From: Atherix ibis
Taxonomy: Eukaryota > Arthropoda > Insecta > Diptera > Athericidae
Length of the DNA: 64,000 nt
Reading direction: 5' to 3'
Assembly: GCA_958298945.1 (NCBI GenBank)
Contig: OY282605.1
Coordinates: 121,826,267 to 121,890,266, forward strand
In this document: piece by piece, positions 34,331-46,297 of the stretch
Layout: the number at the start of each line of letters is the position of its first letter
Position numbering within the stretch: position 1 is the first letter of the stretch
Translations under genes and position numbers: made by a program
The notes under the pieces: generated by a model
Databases searched by the model: none
Seen by the model: the letters and a program-made list of their open reading frames with translations, nothing else
What the model was told of the DNA's origin: nothing

Positions 34331-37300
34331 ATTTATAGTTTTCATATTCCCAAAAGAGGCCACATATTTTTCTTAATATAAATTTTATATTTTTTTAATT
34401 ACGATATTTGTAACGCCTTTATTATTTGTTAACGAAAGATCAAATTAGTTTTTGTTCAAAAAATAATAATCCGTTAAAACTAGTTACAAAACTTTCTAAA
34501 TCTGTCTGCGTTGGTTACTCTTACACTAAATTAAACAAAAACTTTATCGTCATCCTTTTGAATTTAACTGTGCAAATGTGGAGAGAAGTTTTTAATTCTT
34601 TGCAAAAATCTCAACTGAGAATAATATCGTGAATGTCAAGAATGGTCCTTAAGGATTCGATATATAAAATTGTAAAAACGACAAGATGTGGTGAATGGTA
34701 ATAAGTAAGCATTGTCGTTAAAGTGCTTAGATTCTTTACTCTCAAATAATTATGGTTGTCTAGCTTAGCCACATAATTTCAACTAATTATTATGATTACC
34801 ACTGAAGTTAAAACTGTGGTTGTATTTAAATCCACTTAAATCGAATGAGTAGTAAAATCTTGTATCTCTTCCATTATCCACACACTTTCTTTTCTCATTA
34901 GGGAATTTTTTCATTAGTATATATTTGATGTACATACGGAAAATGGTATACATTTAACACAGAAATCTTATTTCTATATTCTATTAAAACTTTAAACGTC
35001 AAATTTATAGAAAAAGAGACTAATTAACAATTTAATTGATGTTTGAAAAAAATTTAATTTGAAATTTTTATAAACTTTTTAGAACAGTTTTAAAAGTAAA
35101 CTGGTTAAACTTAAGTCTTAGAAATTGCAGAAATTACCTTTCAACTTTTAATGAGTTGTCATAATTATAATGAGAAAATAATGCAAAAGAATTTTTTTAT
35201 TGACAGCTAATTTATTTGCGTAAAACTTTATAAATCGTTTATAAATTTATATATTTTTATATATAATGGAATGTGTAGTAAACTAGTGTAAGTTCGATTT
35301 AATTTTTTTTTTTTTGCGTTAAAAAGTTATTCAAATAAATTAGTTATTTGATAAATTATAATTTTTTTTTATCAACTGTTAAACTGTTCATTAAAAATAG
35401 TAAAATAATTTTTGAGGATTATCCTTTGTCCTTTAATGTAGTGAATGCTGGGAAAATCAGTTAAATAGAAAGTATTTTAAAACAAACTTACTACATAGCA
35501 TCAAAATATGAATTTAGATATTTTAAGATGAGAAAATAATATCACCCAGTATGCGTTCATTAATTTGAATATTTTCTATTGATCCTTAAAGGTATGTTAA
35601 TCAAAAATCGAACCTGGCATTATAAAAATATTAACCCCTTTTTCATATTCAATAATTGTAAAAAAACTAATTTCTCTAAATCAATATTCGGAAGTCATTT
35701 TTTATACAGCATTCATCCCCATATCTTAAGGATAGTTTTATTATTCATCCATCATAAGTTTTACGAGGACTACTCATTATTATTCAACTTGTGTACTCAT
35801 ATTGCCGCACTATTATTCATATATTTTGTATATCCTTTAAAAGTCTATATAAATCTGCTATTTTCTATTTTTCTGTGAAAGAATTTTTTTTTAGTTTATG
35901 TTGAAAAGAAAACAAACTTAATCCAAAACCTAAAGTAAATAGCTTCGCGAAAATTCCAATGTTTATGCTTTTCATTTCTTTTCATTTTGCTTATATTTGA
36001 TGAAACCCTTTGCCTTGAGTTTCACTTAAATTAGGCTCTGGCGATAAAACAACTTATAATTAAGATCCTACTAAAAGTTCTCAGCACAGCAAAAAAAAAA
36101 AAAAATAGCACCAACCAATGGCAAAAAGTCAAATTTGTATAATATAATGCCATGCTCTAGAAAAACTTTTCAACCCCTTAAAAAATAGCTTTTTGATTTC
36201 TATAGTATACCATGGACTCTTTGTACTACTTTAGAACTCGTTACTCTGTAGCACGTTTACTGAATATTTTGTAGAATCTATCTTTGAATCGTAGAATTGT
36301 AGATATTTTAATAAAGGCATGTAACCCAATCTAAATCCTTAAAATTGTTACCGTTTTATATCCGCTAAAAACTTATAACATTTCCATAGAGCAGCATGCT
36401 GTGCTTTACCCATTTTCGTAGTTCTTCTTCTGCTCCCTAGTTTATAGTAAACATTTTTCGTTTCTTTCTTTTTTGTGTGTTGATTATATGTAGTATGAAT
36501 TAATTTCTTGGGGAATTTCAAAATAATCAAAAGGTAGAAATTAATTAATCTAATTTATATGGAAATTTACTTTTTCTCATCTTGTATATATAATTTTTTC
36601 ACTTTCGAAAAAGAATACTCCATTAATTTTTATGAATTTTTATTATAACTGGAAGAATTTCATTCCACTGACCATAAATGGGATAATGGATTTTTTTTCT
36701 CTGCTTTTTACTTATCGAAAAAAACTTATCGAAGATAAAAGGATTTCATTACTTGAATATAATATAATTTGCATGAATTGCTAATTAATTAATATTAGTG
36801 AATAAGTATTTAAATGATATAATAGATTTTTAATGCATTAAATTATTCGCATATTTAGTATATCAGCAAGATATAATTTGCTACTAGATTATTTGACAAT
36901 GTAAGAAATTGGATTGATTTGAAATTTATCTACTTACATGTAGATGGCGCTGCTCATAAATGTGTATACTTCTTGTTATTTAAAATTGACATGAAATGCT
37001 TTTTGTCTCATTGTCTTGATTTTTAATCAATTTTATTTCATTCAAAAATTATTAGCTTAAAAAATTATTTATATTCTTTTGCATTTATAATACATTTTTA
37101 ATTATATTTAAATGAAATCATTATAAATGTACACATTTGTTTTAAATTTTTTTAACGAGCATTTTTTTTGTTTTTTTATTATTGATGTTTTTAATTAGCT
37201 TTTCTTAAATTTAATAAAAATTCTGAACATTAATTAAAAACTCCGTATAATTAGAAAATAATTTTCTTCAAATAAAAACAAAAAGAAAAGTTTTCTTTTC

Positions 37301-39958
37301 ATTTAAATTATAAAATGTTATGTAAAAGTTTCATCGTTTAATCGATATTTAAGTCTGAAAGCTTTCGTCAAAATATTTATCATCTCCATTTTAACTGATT
37401 GAAAGTTTTCAAAATTGATTAAAAAATAAATTCAAATTAACTATTCACCATTAAATAAAAGTACAAGTAATTTCAATTTAAATTGTATAAATGTGAGTAG
37501 TACTATAGAATTGCGAATAGTTCCTCATGGTAGTAATATCTTCAAATTTATGTTAATAGTTTTATTTTCCAATTTTATTTTTTCTTAATTCGATTACAAC
37601 TAAAAATATCAGTTCTCCCTTCAATCCGTTTTCCATATACCTAAGGCATAAGAGGATAATCCAATGTATTACTACATGATCCTATATTACAGATGGTATA
37701 ATATCGTCCCTATTGAAGGACTATGGTGTGAAAATAAATTCTGGTTGTGTGCTCGTTAAAAGAACCGATTTGCTCCTCAGAGACTAATTCTGTTAAAGAG
37801 ATGGTCACAGTGGGACTCCAGTTCGATGGAGTTCCAACAAAACCGATTCTGTTGATTTTGATAGGAGAAGGAAGCAATAAAATTCAACACTGAAATGTTC
37901 GATAACAGACGAAATGGTTTTCACATTTTCACAATAGTACAAGTACAAACAACTTCATTCAATCACACCAAGACTCAGTGTTCAATAACGAATAGTCTGA
38001 AGGTGTTTTAAAGCGAAGGTACCAAGGATAAAAAAATTCTTAAAAAAGTTTTCTCTTTCTTTCCCATAAATAAATTACGTACGTAGTTTTTTTTAAGAGC
38101 AACACATCCAAACCGGAAGTCGCCCATGATCGTATCCCTACAGTTCATAGTGTTTGTATGCTATTAGTTGATCGAATTGAGATACGTAGCGTATATTGTT
38201 AACTAAACGATCAAAAATAAAAGTTAACTATCATCTCTTAAAGTGAATGCTTTTTCGTATAACAACGATTTTGGGTTCGCTTAAAATTCAATAGTTTCAA
38301 CTTTTGTTTCCTTTATTGAACCCGCATTACATTTTGCGTTCATCCAAAATACCATCTCATCTCCACCATCGCCATCATTTCAGAAGTAGAAAGTTCATCA
38401 GATTTTCTCCATTATACAATATGGCTCTGAGATTTTCCATTTTTGATTTTATTTCGAATCGTTCCTTCCAAATGTACTATTCAATTTGATTTTCCGATTT
38501 TAAGAATTGGGAAAAGAAGTTCCGGGTCTGGGCAAAGCGAGCACATTTACAGTTTTAGAGCTTTTACGCTTTATGAAATTACAAAATTCTCAAATCTCAA
38601 TTCACCTGTGCTTTTGGTTATTTTCCATTTTATGAAACCCGCATCTATATACAATCCTTTCGTGGGTGTATGCCCGCATTCATTTTCTTGGAAATTATTC
38701 TGTACTTTCACCGTTAGTAGTCGCTTTAAGTTTACGCACATTTGTACATTCATACATAAGCCATGAAGGGTTGGTTTAGCTTGGTGGTACGTTCTAGTCA
38801 GTAACATTGCCACCAATAAAACTGGTCGTTTAACTCTTAAATATTGACGATATTTATATACTGCATTATACTATATAAAATGTAATGGTATATTTGCATT
38901 CTGTATGAATTTCACATTTATTAACATATAAATATGTATTTTGTTATTTATTTTCCATAAAATTCTTGACAAAATTATGCAAAAATTCACGAGTTACCCA
39001 TTCATATTGAAAATTCAAAGTGCCATTTTGTTTATGCTTTTTCACTATTTTATTGGCTCTGTGCTATAATATTTTATGTGTGTTTTTTTTAAAGTTTTTT
39101 TTAATATAAATATAAAATTTGATCAAAATGTTGCTATAAAATTATACCCATACACACTTTGATATGTTTGCTATTTGGAAAGAAAAAACAGGACACAAAA
39201 AATTTTGAGCAAATAAAATTTATAAATTTTAAATGACGAAAATAATAAAAATAAAAAGTGATGGTAGCAGGAATACACAATTCGAATACATACTGTACAT
39301 CAACAGGATGAACTTTAAAATATGTTATAGGAAATTATGCTGTAGATTATGTTGCACTTGATATGGTATGAGAAGCTTTCATTTTATAATTATTATCAAT
39401 GAAAATTCTGATTGTATATACAAATTTATGGAAATATTTTTTTATACCGTAAAAAGTTTATTTATATTTTAACAGAATTTAATTATTTATAAAGTAAATA
39501 TATTATGATTAAATATGAAATGGAATTCAAATAAGAATAATTTTAATTCTGTAGTTGAAATATTTCTATAGATCAGATTAATAGATTCTTATTGAAACAT
39601 TTTTACAGAAGAATAAATTAAAAAAGCCACTTTTATTTGTCTTAAGAAAATTTGTAGTTTTTATATTTTGAAAGTACCAAAATGAATTCACCTCTCAGAG
39701 AAAGTGCTACAAAAAGTGCCTAAGTCCATATTTGCCAATATATAGCCAACAGAATCTTAAGCTCAATACAAGAAAAATGTTTTCTTTTATATTTCGTTAT
39801 TAGTTTATTTTTCATAACTCCGAATAATTTTAGGAATGGTATAATTTGTTTGTTGCAAAATATCCTTTGACTTTACATATCTTCAATTAATCTATTAGGA
39901 AAAATTGTTGGATTTTTATTCGTGCTATATTATTAGTAAAAGTTTGTTAATGTTAATA
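34331..39958. other. intergenic DNA, no gene recognised
   Basis: Mostly AT-rich. A less biased stretch at about 37600-38800 lacks recognisable domains. Frames at 34426-34632, 35579-35878, 36348-36530, 38304-38489, 38443-38766 and 38571-38816 show no family signature. The 35579 frame (99 codons) is hydrophobic and Phe/Ile-rich, of the kind AT-rich DNA produces by chance. Confidence 0.45.
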
Positions 39959-40051
39959 AATATGAGTTCTCCCATGAATAAATGGCAAACTATACTGAGT
40001 CAAAGCATACTAAAGAATAGTTTGCAATTTATTCATGGTAGAGCTCATATT
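39959..40051. ncRNA. pre-miRNA-like hairpin (candidate)
   Basis: Arms 39962-39996 and 40014-40048 pair over 35 bp with only three mismatches and one G-U, and three more A-T pairs extend the base. The loop is 17 nt (39997-40013). Stem of about 38 bp, loop size and near-complete pairing match an animal miRNA precursor. The 5' arm begins ATGAGTTCTCCCATGAATAA. I do not recognise the sequence as a known miRNA. Alternatives are a small foldback transposon or a recently formed inverted duplication. Strand is undecided because the complement folds too. Confidence 0.4.
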
Positions 40052-40414
40052 TAGAATACGTTTTCAAATTATTCAAAATTTATTTCAAAAAATGAGCTGC
40101 TACTTGTCGAAACTCCTCGTAACTATTTTATGGTAAAATTAGATACAGTGATGAGGTAATTTTTTGTATCAATAATTTTATTAAAGCACAAAATTGACGT
40201 TTTTGAGGTAAGTGGTATCATCGGCCTATCACAGTCCAAAATGAGGCAGAACCTTGCGTTACGGTCAATAAATAGTGTAATCGTGTCATGATCAACGATT
40301 ATTTTTCTGAAAATATAGTAGACATAGGTCCAGGTAGTATGCATTTATATCAAGGTGTCCCTAATGCCTATACGTCTCGAGAAACCATCGATTATGTGAA
40401 GGTTTGATTATGGT

Positions 40415-40449
40415 GATAATGTGATTTAACGTAATGGCCTCGACGATCT
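40415..40449 (+). repeat. direct repeat bordering satellite array 1, left copy
   Basis: 35 bp beginning GATAATGTGATTTAACGTAA, 32 of 35 bases identical to 41624-41658. Confidence 0.9.
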
Positions 40450-41623
40450 GAAAATTTTAACCGAAAATTTTACACGAAAATTTTAAACGAAAATTTTAAA
40501 CGAAAATTTTAAATGAAAATTTTAAACGAAAATTTTAAAGAAAATTTTAAACGAAAATTTTAAACGAAAATTTTAAACGAAAATTTTAAACGAAAATTTT
40601 AACGAAAATTATAGCAGAAAATGTTTACCGACAATTTTTAACAAAAATTTTTACCAGTAAATTTTTACCGAAAATTTTAGCAGAAAATTTTTATCAAAAA
40701 TTTTGACAAGTAAATTTTTACCGAAAATTTTTACCAACAATTTTTACCGACATATTTTACCGACAATTTCAGCAGAAAATTTTTACCAACAATTTTTACC
40801 GACATATTTTACCGACAATTTCAGCAAAAAATTTTAACCAACAATTTTTACAGAAAATTTTAACCGGCAATTTTGACCAATAAAATTTTACGGACAATTT
40901 TAGCAGAAAATTTTTACCGATAATTTTACCGAACATATTAACAGAAAATTTTTACCAAAAATTTTGACCAGTAAATTTTTACCGAAAGTTTTGACCAGTA
41001 AATTTTTACCGACAATTTTTACCGAAAATTTTAGCAGAAAATTTTTACCGACAAATTTACCGAACATTTTAATAGAAAATTTTTACCGTAAATTTTAACC
41101 AACAATTTTTATCGACAATTTTTAACCACCATTTTTACCGAAAAATTTTACCGAACATTAAAACCGAAAATTTTAGCCTAAAATTTTAACCGAAAATATT
41201 TACCGACCATTTTTACTGAAAATTTTTACCGACAATTTTTAACGAAAATTATAGCAGAAAATGTTTACCGAAAATTTTTAACAAAAATTTTGACCAGTAA
41301 ATTTTTACCGAAAATTTTTACCAAAAATTTTAACCAGTAATTTTTTACCGAAAATTTTTACCGACAATTTTTACCGACAATTTTAGCAGAAAATTTTTAC
41401 CGACAATTTTACCGAACATATTAGCAGAAAATTTTTACCGAAAATTTTTACCAAAAATTTTGACCAGTAAATTTTTACCGAAAATTTTGAGCAGCAAATT
41501 TTTACCGAAAATTTTAGCAGAAAATGTTTACCGAAAAGTTTAACCGACAATTTTTATCGACAAGTCTTAACCAAAATTTTTACCGAAAAATTTTACCGAA
41601 AATTTTTATCGAAAATTTTTGCC
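40450..41623. repeat. 13-bp satellite, array 1 (diverged)
   Basis: About 90 units. The left part is AAAATTTTAAACG-like, the rest AAAATTTTTACCG-like with many substitutions and small indels. Higher-order repetition is visible: a 52-bp block (4 units) containing CCAACAATTTTTACCGACAT repeats at 40734 and 40786, and a longer block starting AACGAAAATTATAGCAG at 40601 recurs at 41241. No open frame of note. Confidence 0.93.
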
Positions 41624-41658
41624 GATAATGTGATTTAACGTAAAAGCCTCGAAGATCT
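41624..41658 (+). repeat. direct repeat bordering satellite array 1, right copy
   Basis: Counterpart of 40415-40449. The two start points are 1209 bp apart, which is 93 x 13. Confidence 0.9.
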
Positions 41659-44379
41659 TGTGACTGAACACAAGTGATGCCTTAGAAGCCAGATTTAGCT
41701 ATTTCAGACAACAAGTGGTCAAAACTTTGAACAATCGGATGAGTCTCGTCAAGAACATTCGATGAGGCAAGATGGTCGAAATTATTTTTAAATGTCAATT
41801 GAACTTCGTTTTAATAAAAAAATGTTGACTATTTTTAAAGTATCTTTTATATTCTTGATTTTGGAGTGAAGTCAATGCACAAGAACTATTGGATACAGCA
41901 GTGGTATATTGTCAGTTTCTTCTTCTTTTGAATTGAAACCGAGGTTCTGTATCTTTTATGTTTTCAAAGAAATATTCTTTGATCATAAGTCCCAGGTTAT
42001 TGGGTTCCCAGGTGATATGTAGTTTCAGTAAGCCTTTGCTACTGCCCCTATATCTTGAGAAACTTACAATTTATTGAAACCAAGGGATTTGGTTTTGTCA
42101 ACATACAATTGGCGATTTCAAGATATCCACTTGTCAGTTAACAATTAACGTCTATTGCAGAAGGAGTTGGAATTACTCCAAATGCCGATCTTGAAATCGG
42201 CCGATGACCTGTGTTTCGTCAAGAACAACCACAGAACATGTGCCAGAAATTAAATTTAAAAATTTTTAAATTGGATTTTTTTATTAAATAATTCATTTCT
42301 TTTAAAAACCTCCCAAGGGTTTCTAATACGTATTCGTAAGGGCTACCACCTTTTTTTCCGTCTTGTACAATAAGATTGATGAGTTCTGCAACTAGTGCGC
42401 ACGCGTACTTGAGTTCGAAGAAAGCTTAAGACATCCTGCCGCCCAATGGCCTTTAGCCACTCAGTACTAAGAATAAACACTTTAGTACTAATTAATTGAA
42501 AAGATAACCAAAAAAAAACACAATTTAGAAATAAATACAAAAGAAAATATATATTTTCAAATATTGAAAAATTTACAAAAATTGTTCAAACCGAATCCTA
42601 ATTTTTGAATTAAATAAGCTCTCTAATATCAATAAGTTTATCAAAAATTTAATGTATATATCTACAATATAAAACAACACATAAATTTATTCCATTCTTT
42701 CAATTACTATAGATTCTGACAGAAACTTTTTAATCTAATTCGAGTTTATTGTACTAAATCTTAAGATAACAATCATGAAAATTTGGCGTCAGATTTTCTG
42801 TTTATGGCAATGAACTCTCCCCTATCGAGGAAATATGAACATTTTGAAATCTGTCAAAAAACCACAAGTTGAAAGTTTTAATAAATCAAATACTTTACAC
42901 AATTTTCAGCATAAATTATAACTAATAGAATAAACCGAAGAGTTATTTTCATCATATTCACTATTATTATTTCCATCCGGACTAAAAGAACTCCTTTCAA
43001 TTTTCAATAATTTTACTCTACAGAAAAGCTAAATACAATTTGAAGATAAAAGTTTTAATAATCTAAAAATAAATTTTAATATTAAAGTAATAATAATAAT
43101 AATAATAATAATATGAATGGTAGAACTTTTAAAAACAAAACTTTAATTAGAATAATATAAATGTTAAAATTTTCAACAGAAACGTCAGCTGGATTTTAAC
43201 ATGAATGACAATTAATTAAAATGGCTAACTTGTACTCAGCTGGATGATTGGTTTAGGGGATGAGGTTAGAGGGTTAGAGGTCAAAACCGACAAACATTTC
43301 ACAATAAATTCTATATTATAACTCACACTCAATTTTCGGTCCTTTAATGGAAAGCTAACACTTTTGTAAATAGAATACGATAGCAATAAATATAAAATGG
43401 AAATTTATAGCAAAGTAGACAATTACTCAATTACTAGGCAAACGAGGAAGTGCCATTAAATGTTCACTTGCGCCAAATCATAGGCGGGACCTCTTCAATT
43501 TCGGCATTTATTTTGACATCATTTTTAATTATATTTAAGTCGATTTGGATTTTGGAAAATACGATGATGGCGATACTTACTGGTGAACATTAAAATTGAA
43601 ACGTGCACATTGCTACGTAAAATGTTATCGACGCCATAAAATACAAAGTACAAAAGCAAACAAGCCAAATGAATACTTCTTTATTTCGTCTTATATCGTG
43701 GCATCGTTACATCGCTCCAACGTTTTATACCAGACAATGGAGCATTTGTATAATAGTCACGTTTTTCCATAAAACCGCTTTTCGAGGTTGACTGACAAAT
43801 AACTCACACGAGATTAGGGTAATACATAAACTTTCGAACATTCATGGCCTATAAAATGGTGTGTAGTGTTCGATATGAGGCATATTCGAAAGACGGCGCC
43901 ACGCCAAACCTTATAATCAAATCCAACCAATTCAACCACCCACCCTTCGTTTGAACGAATATACATAAAAATTGAGCTATTTAAATGAAGGATGAAAAAA
44001 TAGACCTACCTACTTCCTGCTCGTAGTTTTCATTTCAAATAATTCATTTTACTATTCAAGGAAAGATTTTTTCAGGTTTCGAAATTGCATTTATCAAAAT
44101 TTAACTTAACTTGGCAAATTTATAAATGGGAAGAATTTTTTTAACATAAAAATTAACAAAGTTCTTAAACTTTATTCAAAATATTTTTAAAATGTATTTT
44201 AACATTTCATGCTGAAAATGATTTGATGAAACTTAAAATTAGAATTTTTAAGCTAAGAAACATCAAAGAATATTTAAACAAAATTTTTTAAGTATTTTTA
44301 TTTAAAAAATTTCCACAGAATTATTTTCAAAGTTTATTTATTTCTCGGAAAAACCGCTCAAATTTATTTTACAGTAAAT
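41659..44379. other. non-repetitive sequence between satellite arrays
   Basis: Mixed composition. CGTCAAGAACA occurs in similar contexts near 41746 and 42219, suggesting an old duplication. The 43400-43990 part is less AT-biased and contains no recognised coding frame. The frame at 42343-42540 (minus) is not supported. Confidence 0.4.
43087..43112. repeat. (TAA)n microsatellite
   Basis: Eight to nine uninterrupted TAA/AAT units. Confidence 0.95.
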
Positions 44380-44962
44380 AATTATAGAAAATTTTTACCA
44401 AAATTTTTTACAGAAAATATTTTCCGAAAAATTTTTTTGAAAAATATTTCTTCCAAATCACTAATCAAAGTACCGATAATTTTCGCCAAAAAATTTTAAC
44501 AAAAACTTTTACCGAAAATTTGTTCCGAAATTTTTTACCAAAAATTTATACATAAAATTTTTACTGTAAATTTTAACCAACAATTTTCACTGAAAATTTT
44601 TGCCCAAAATTTTTACCGGAAATTGTTACCATTAATTGTAACTATTAATTATTACTAAAAATTTAAACGAATATTTTTATCTTACCAACAAAAGCTTATA
44701 TTTTTTCTTATCTCAAAAAATATTTCTTCCAAATCACAAACCAAAATACCGAAAATTATTACTGACAATTTTTACCAAACATTTTTACAGGAAATATTTA
44801 CTGAATATTTTAACCGAAAACTTTTACCGAATAATTTTAACGAACATTTTTATCGACAATTTTAACCGAAAATTTTTACCGTAATTTTTAATCAAACATT
44901 TTCACTTAAAATTTTAACCAAAAATATGTACAGTTAATTTTTACCGAAAATTTGTACCGTTA
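44380..44962. repeat. 13-bp satellite, array 2, diverged left edge
   Basis: Irregular units close to AAAATTTTTACCG and variants (TTTTTACAG, TTTTAACC), with non-repeat interruptions near 44420-44480 and 44660-44760. Confidence 0.85.
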
Positions 44963-45789
44963 ATTTTGACCAAAAATTTTTACAGAAAATTTTTACAGAA
45001 AATTTTTACAGAAAATTTTTACAGAAAATTTTTACAGAAAATTTTTACAGAAAATTTTTACAGAAAATTTTTACAGAAAATTTTTACAGAAAATTTTTAC
45101 AGAAAATTTTTACAGAAAATTTTTACAGAAAATTTTTACAGAAAATTTTTACAGAAAATTTTTACAGAAAATTTTTACAGAAAATTTTTACAGAAAATTT
45201 TTACAGAAAATTTTTACAGAAAATTTTTACAGAAAATTTTTACAGAAAATTTTTACAGAAAATTTTTACAGAAAATTTTTACAGAAAATTTTTACAGAAA
45301 ATTTTTACAGAAAATTTTTACAGAAAATTTTTACAGAAAATTTTTACAGAAAATTTTTACAGAAAATTTTTACAGAAAATTTTTACAGAAAATTTTTACA
45401 GAAAATTTTTACAGAAAATTTTTACAGAAAATTTTTACAGAAAATTTTTACAGAAAATTTTTACAGAAAATTTTTACAGAAAATTTTTACAGAAAATTTT
45501 TACAGAAAATTTTTACAGAAAATTTTTACAGAAAATTTTTACAGAAAATTTTTACAGAAAATTTTTACAGAAAATTTTTACAGAAAATTTTTACAGAAAA
45601 TTTTTACAGAAAATTTTTACAGAAAATCTTTACAGAAAATTTTTACAGAAAATTTTTACGGAAAATTTTTACAGAAAATTTTTACAGAAAATTTTTACAG
45701 AAAATTTTTACAGAAAATTTTTACAGAAAATTTTTACAGAAAATTTTTACAGAAAATTTTTACAGAAAATTTTTACAGAAAATTTTTAC
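44963..45789. repeat. 13-bp satellite, array 2, homogeneous core (AAAATTTTTACAG)n
   Basis: About 64 units with only two substitutions seen (C at 45628, G at 45660). The plus strand is open for 295 codons (NFYRKFLQKIFTE repeated) because the unit plus ACAG contains no stop. This is a side effect of the repeat. Sharp homogeneity beside ragged edges indicates recent expansion. Confidence 0.97.
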
Positions 45790-46297
45790 CAGAAACTTTT
45801 ACCAAAAATTCTTACCGAAAATATTTACCGAAAATTTTTACCGTAATTTTTAATCAAACATTTCCACTAAACATTTTTACAGTTAATTTTTACCGAAAAT
45901 TAGTACCGTTTATTTTTACCGAAAATTTTTACAGAAAATTGTTACTGAAAATTTTTACCAGAAACTTTTACCGAAAATTTTTACCACTAATTTTTACTGA
46001 AAATTTTTACCAATAATTTTTACTGAAAATTTTTACCGACACTTTCTACCGAAAATTTTTCCTGTAATTGTTAACCAAACATTTTCACTAAAAATTTTAA
46101 CCGCAAATTTGTACAGTTAAAAGTTTATCGAAAATTTGTAAGTTAATATTAACCGAAAATTTTTACCGAAAATATTGAACGAAAATATTTACCGAAAATG
46201 TTTACTGAAAATTTTTACCGAACATTTTTACCAGAAACTTTTACCGAAAATATTAACCGAAAATTTTTACCAACAATTTTTACCAACAATTTACCAA
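45790..46297. repeat. 13-bp satellite, array 2, diverged right edge
   Basis: Degenerate units of the same family (ACCG, ACTG, ACCA endings mixed). Confidence 0.88.

Noticed and set aside
35579..35878. 99-codon hydrophobic frame as a membrane protein
   Set aside because: No true ATG context, Phe/Ile/Leu/Tyr composition expected from AT-rich DNA, no similarity recognised.
40123..40344. Minus-strand 73-codon frame next to array 1
   Set aside because: Composition is somewhat coding-like, but no motif, start context or family was recognised.
44966..45853. 295-codon open frame (NFYRKFLQKIFTE repeat) on the plus strand
   Set aside because: By-product of the 13-bp satellite lacking a stop in its unit. 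The sister array with one different base is closed in all frames.
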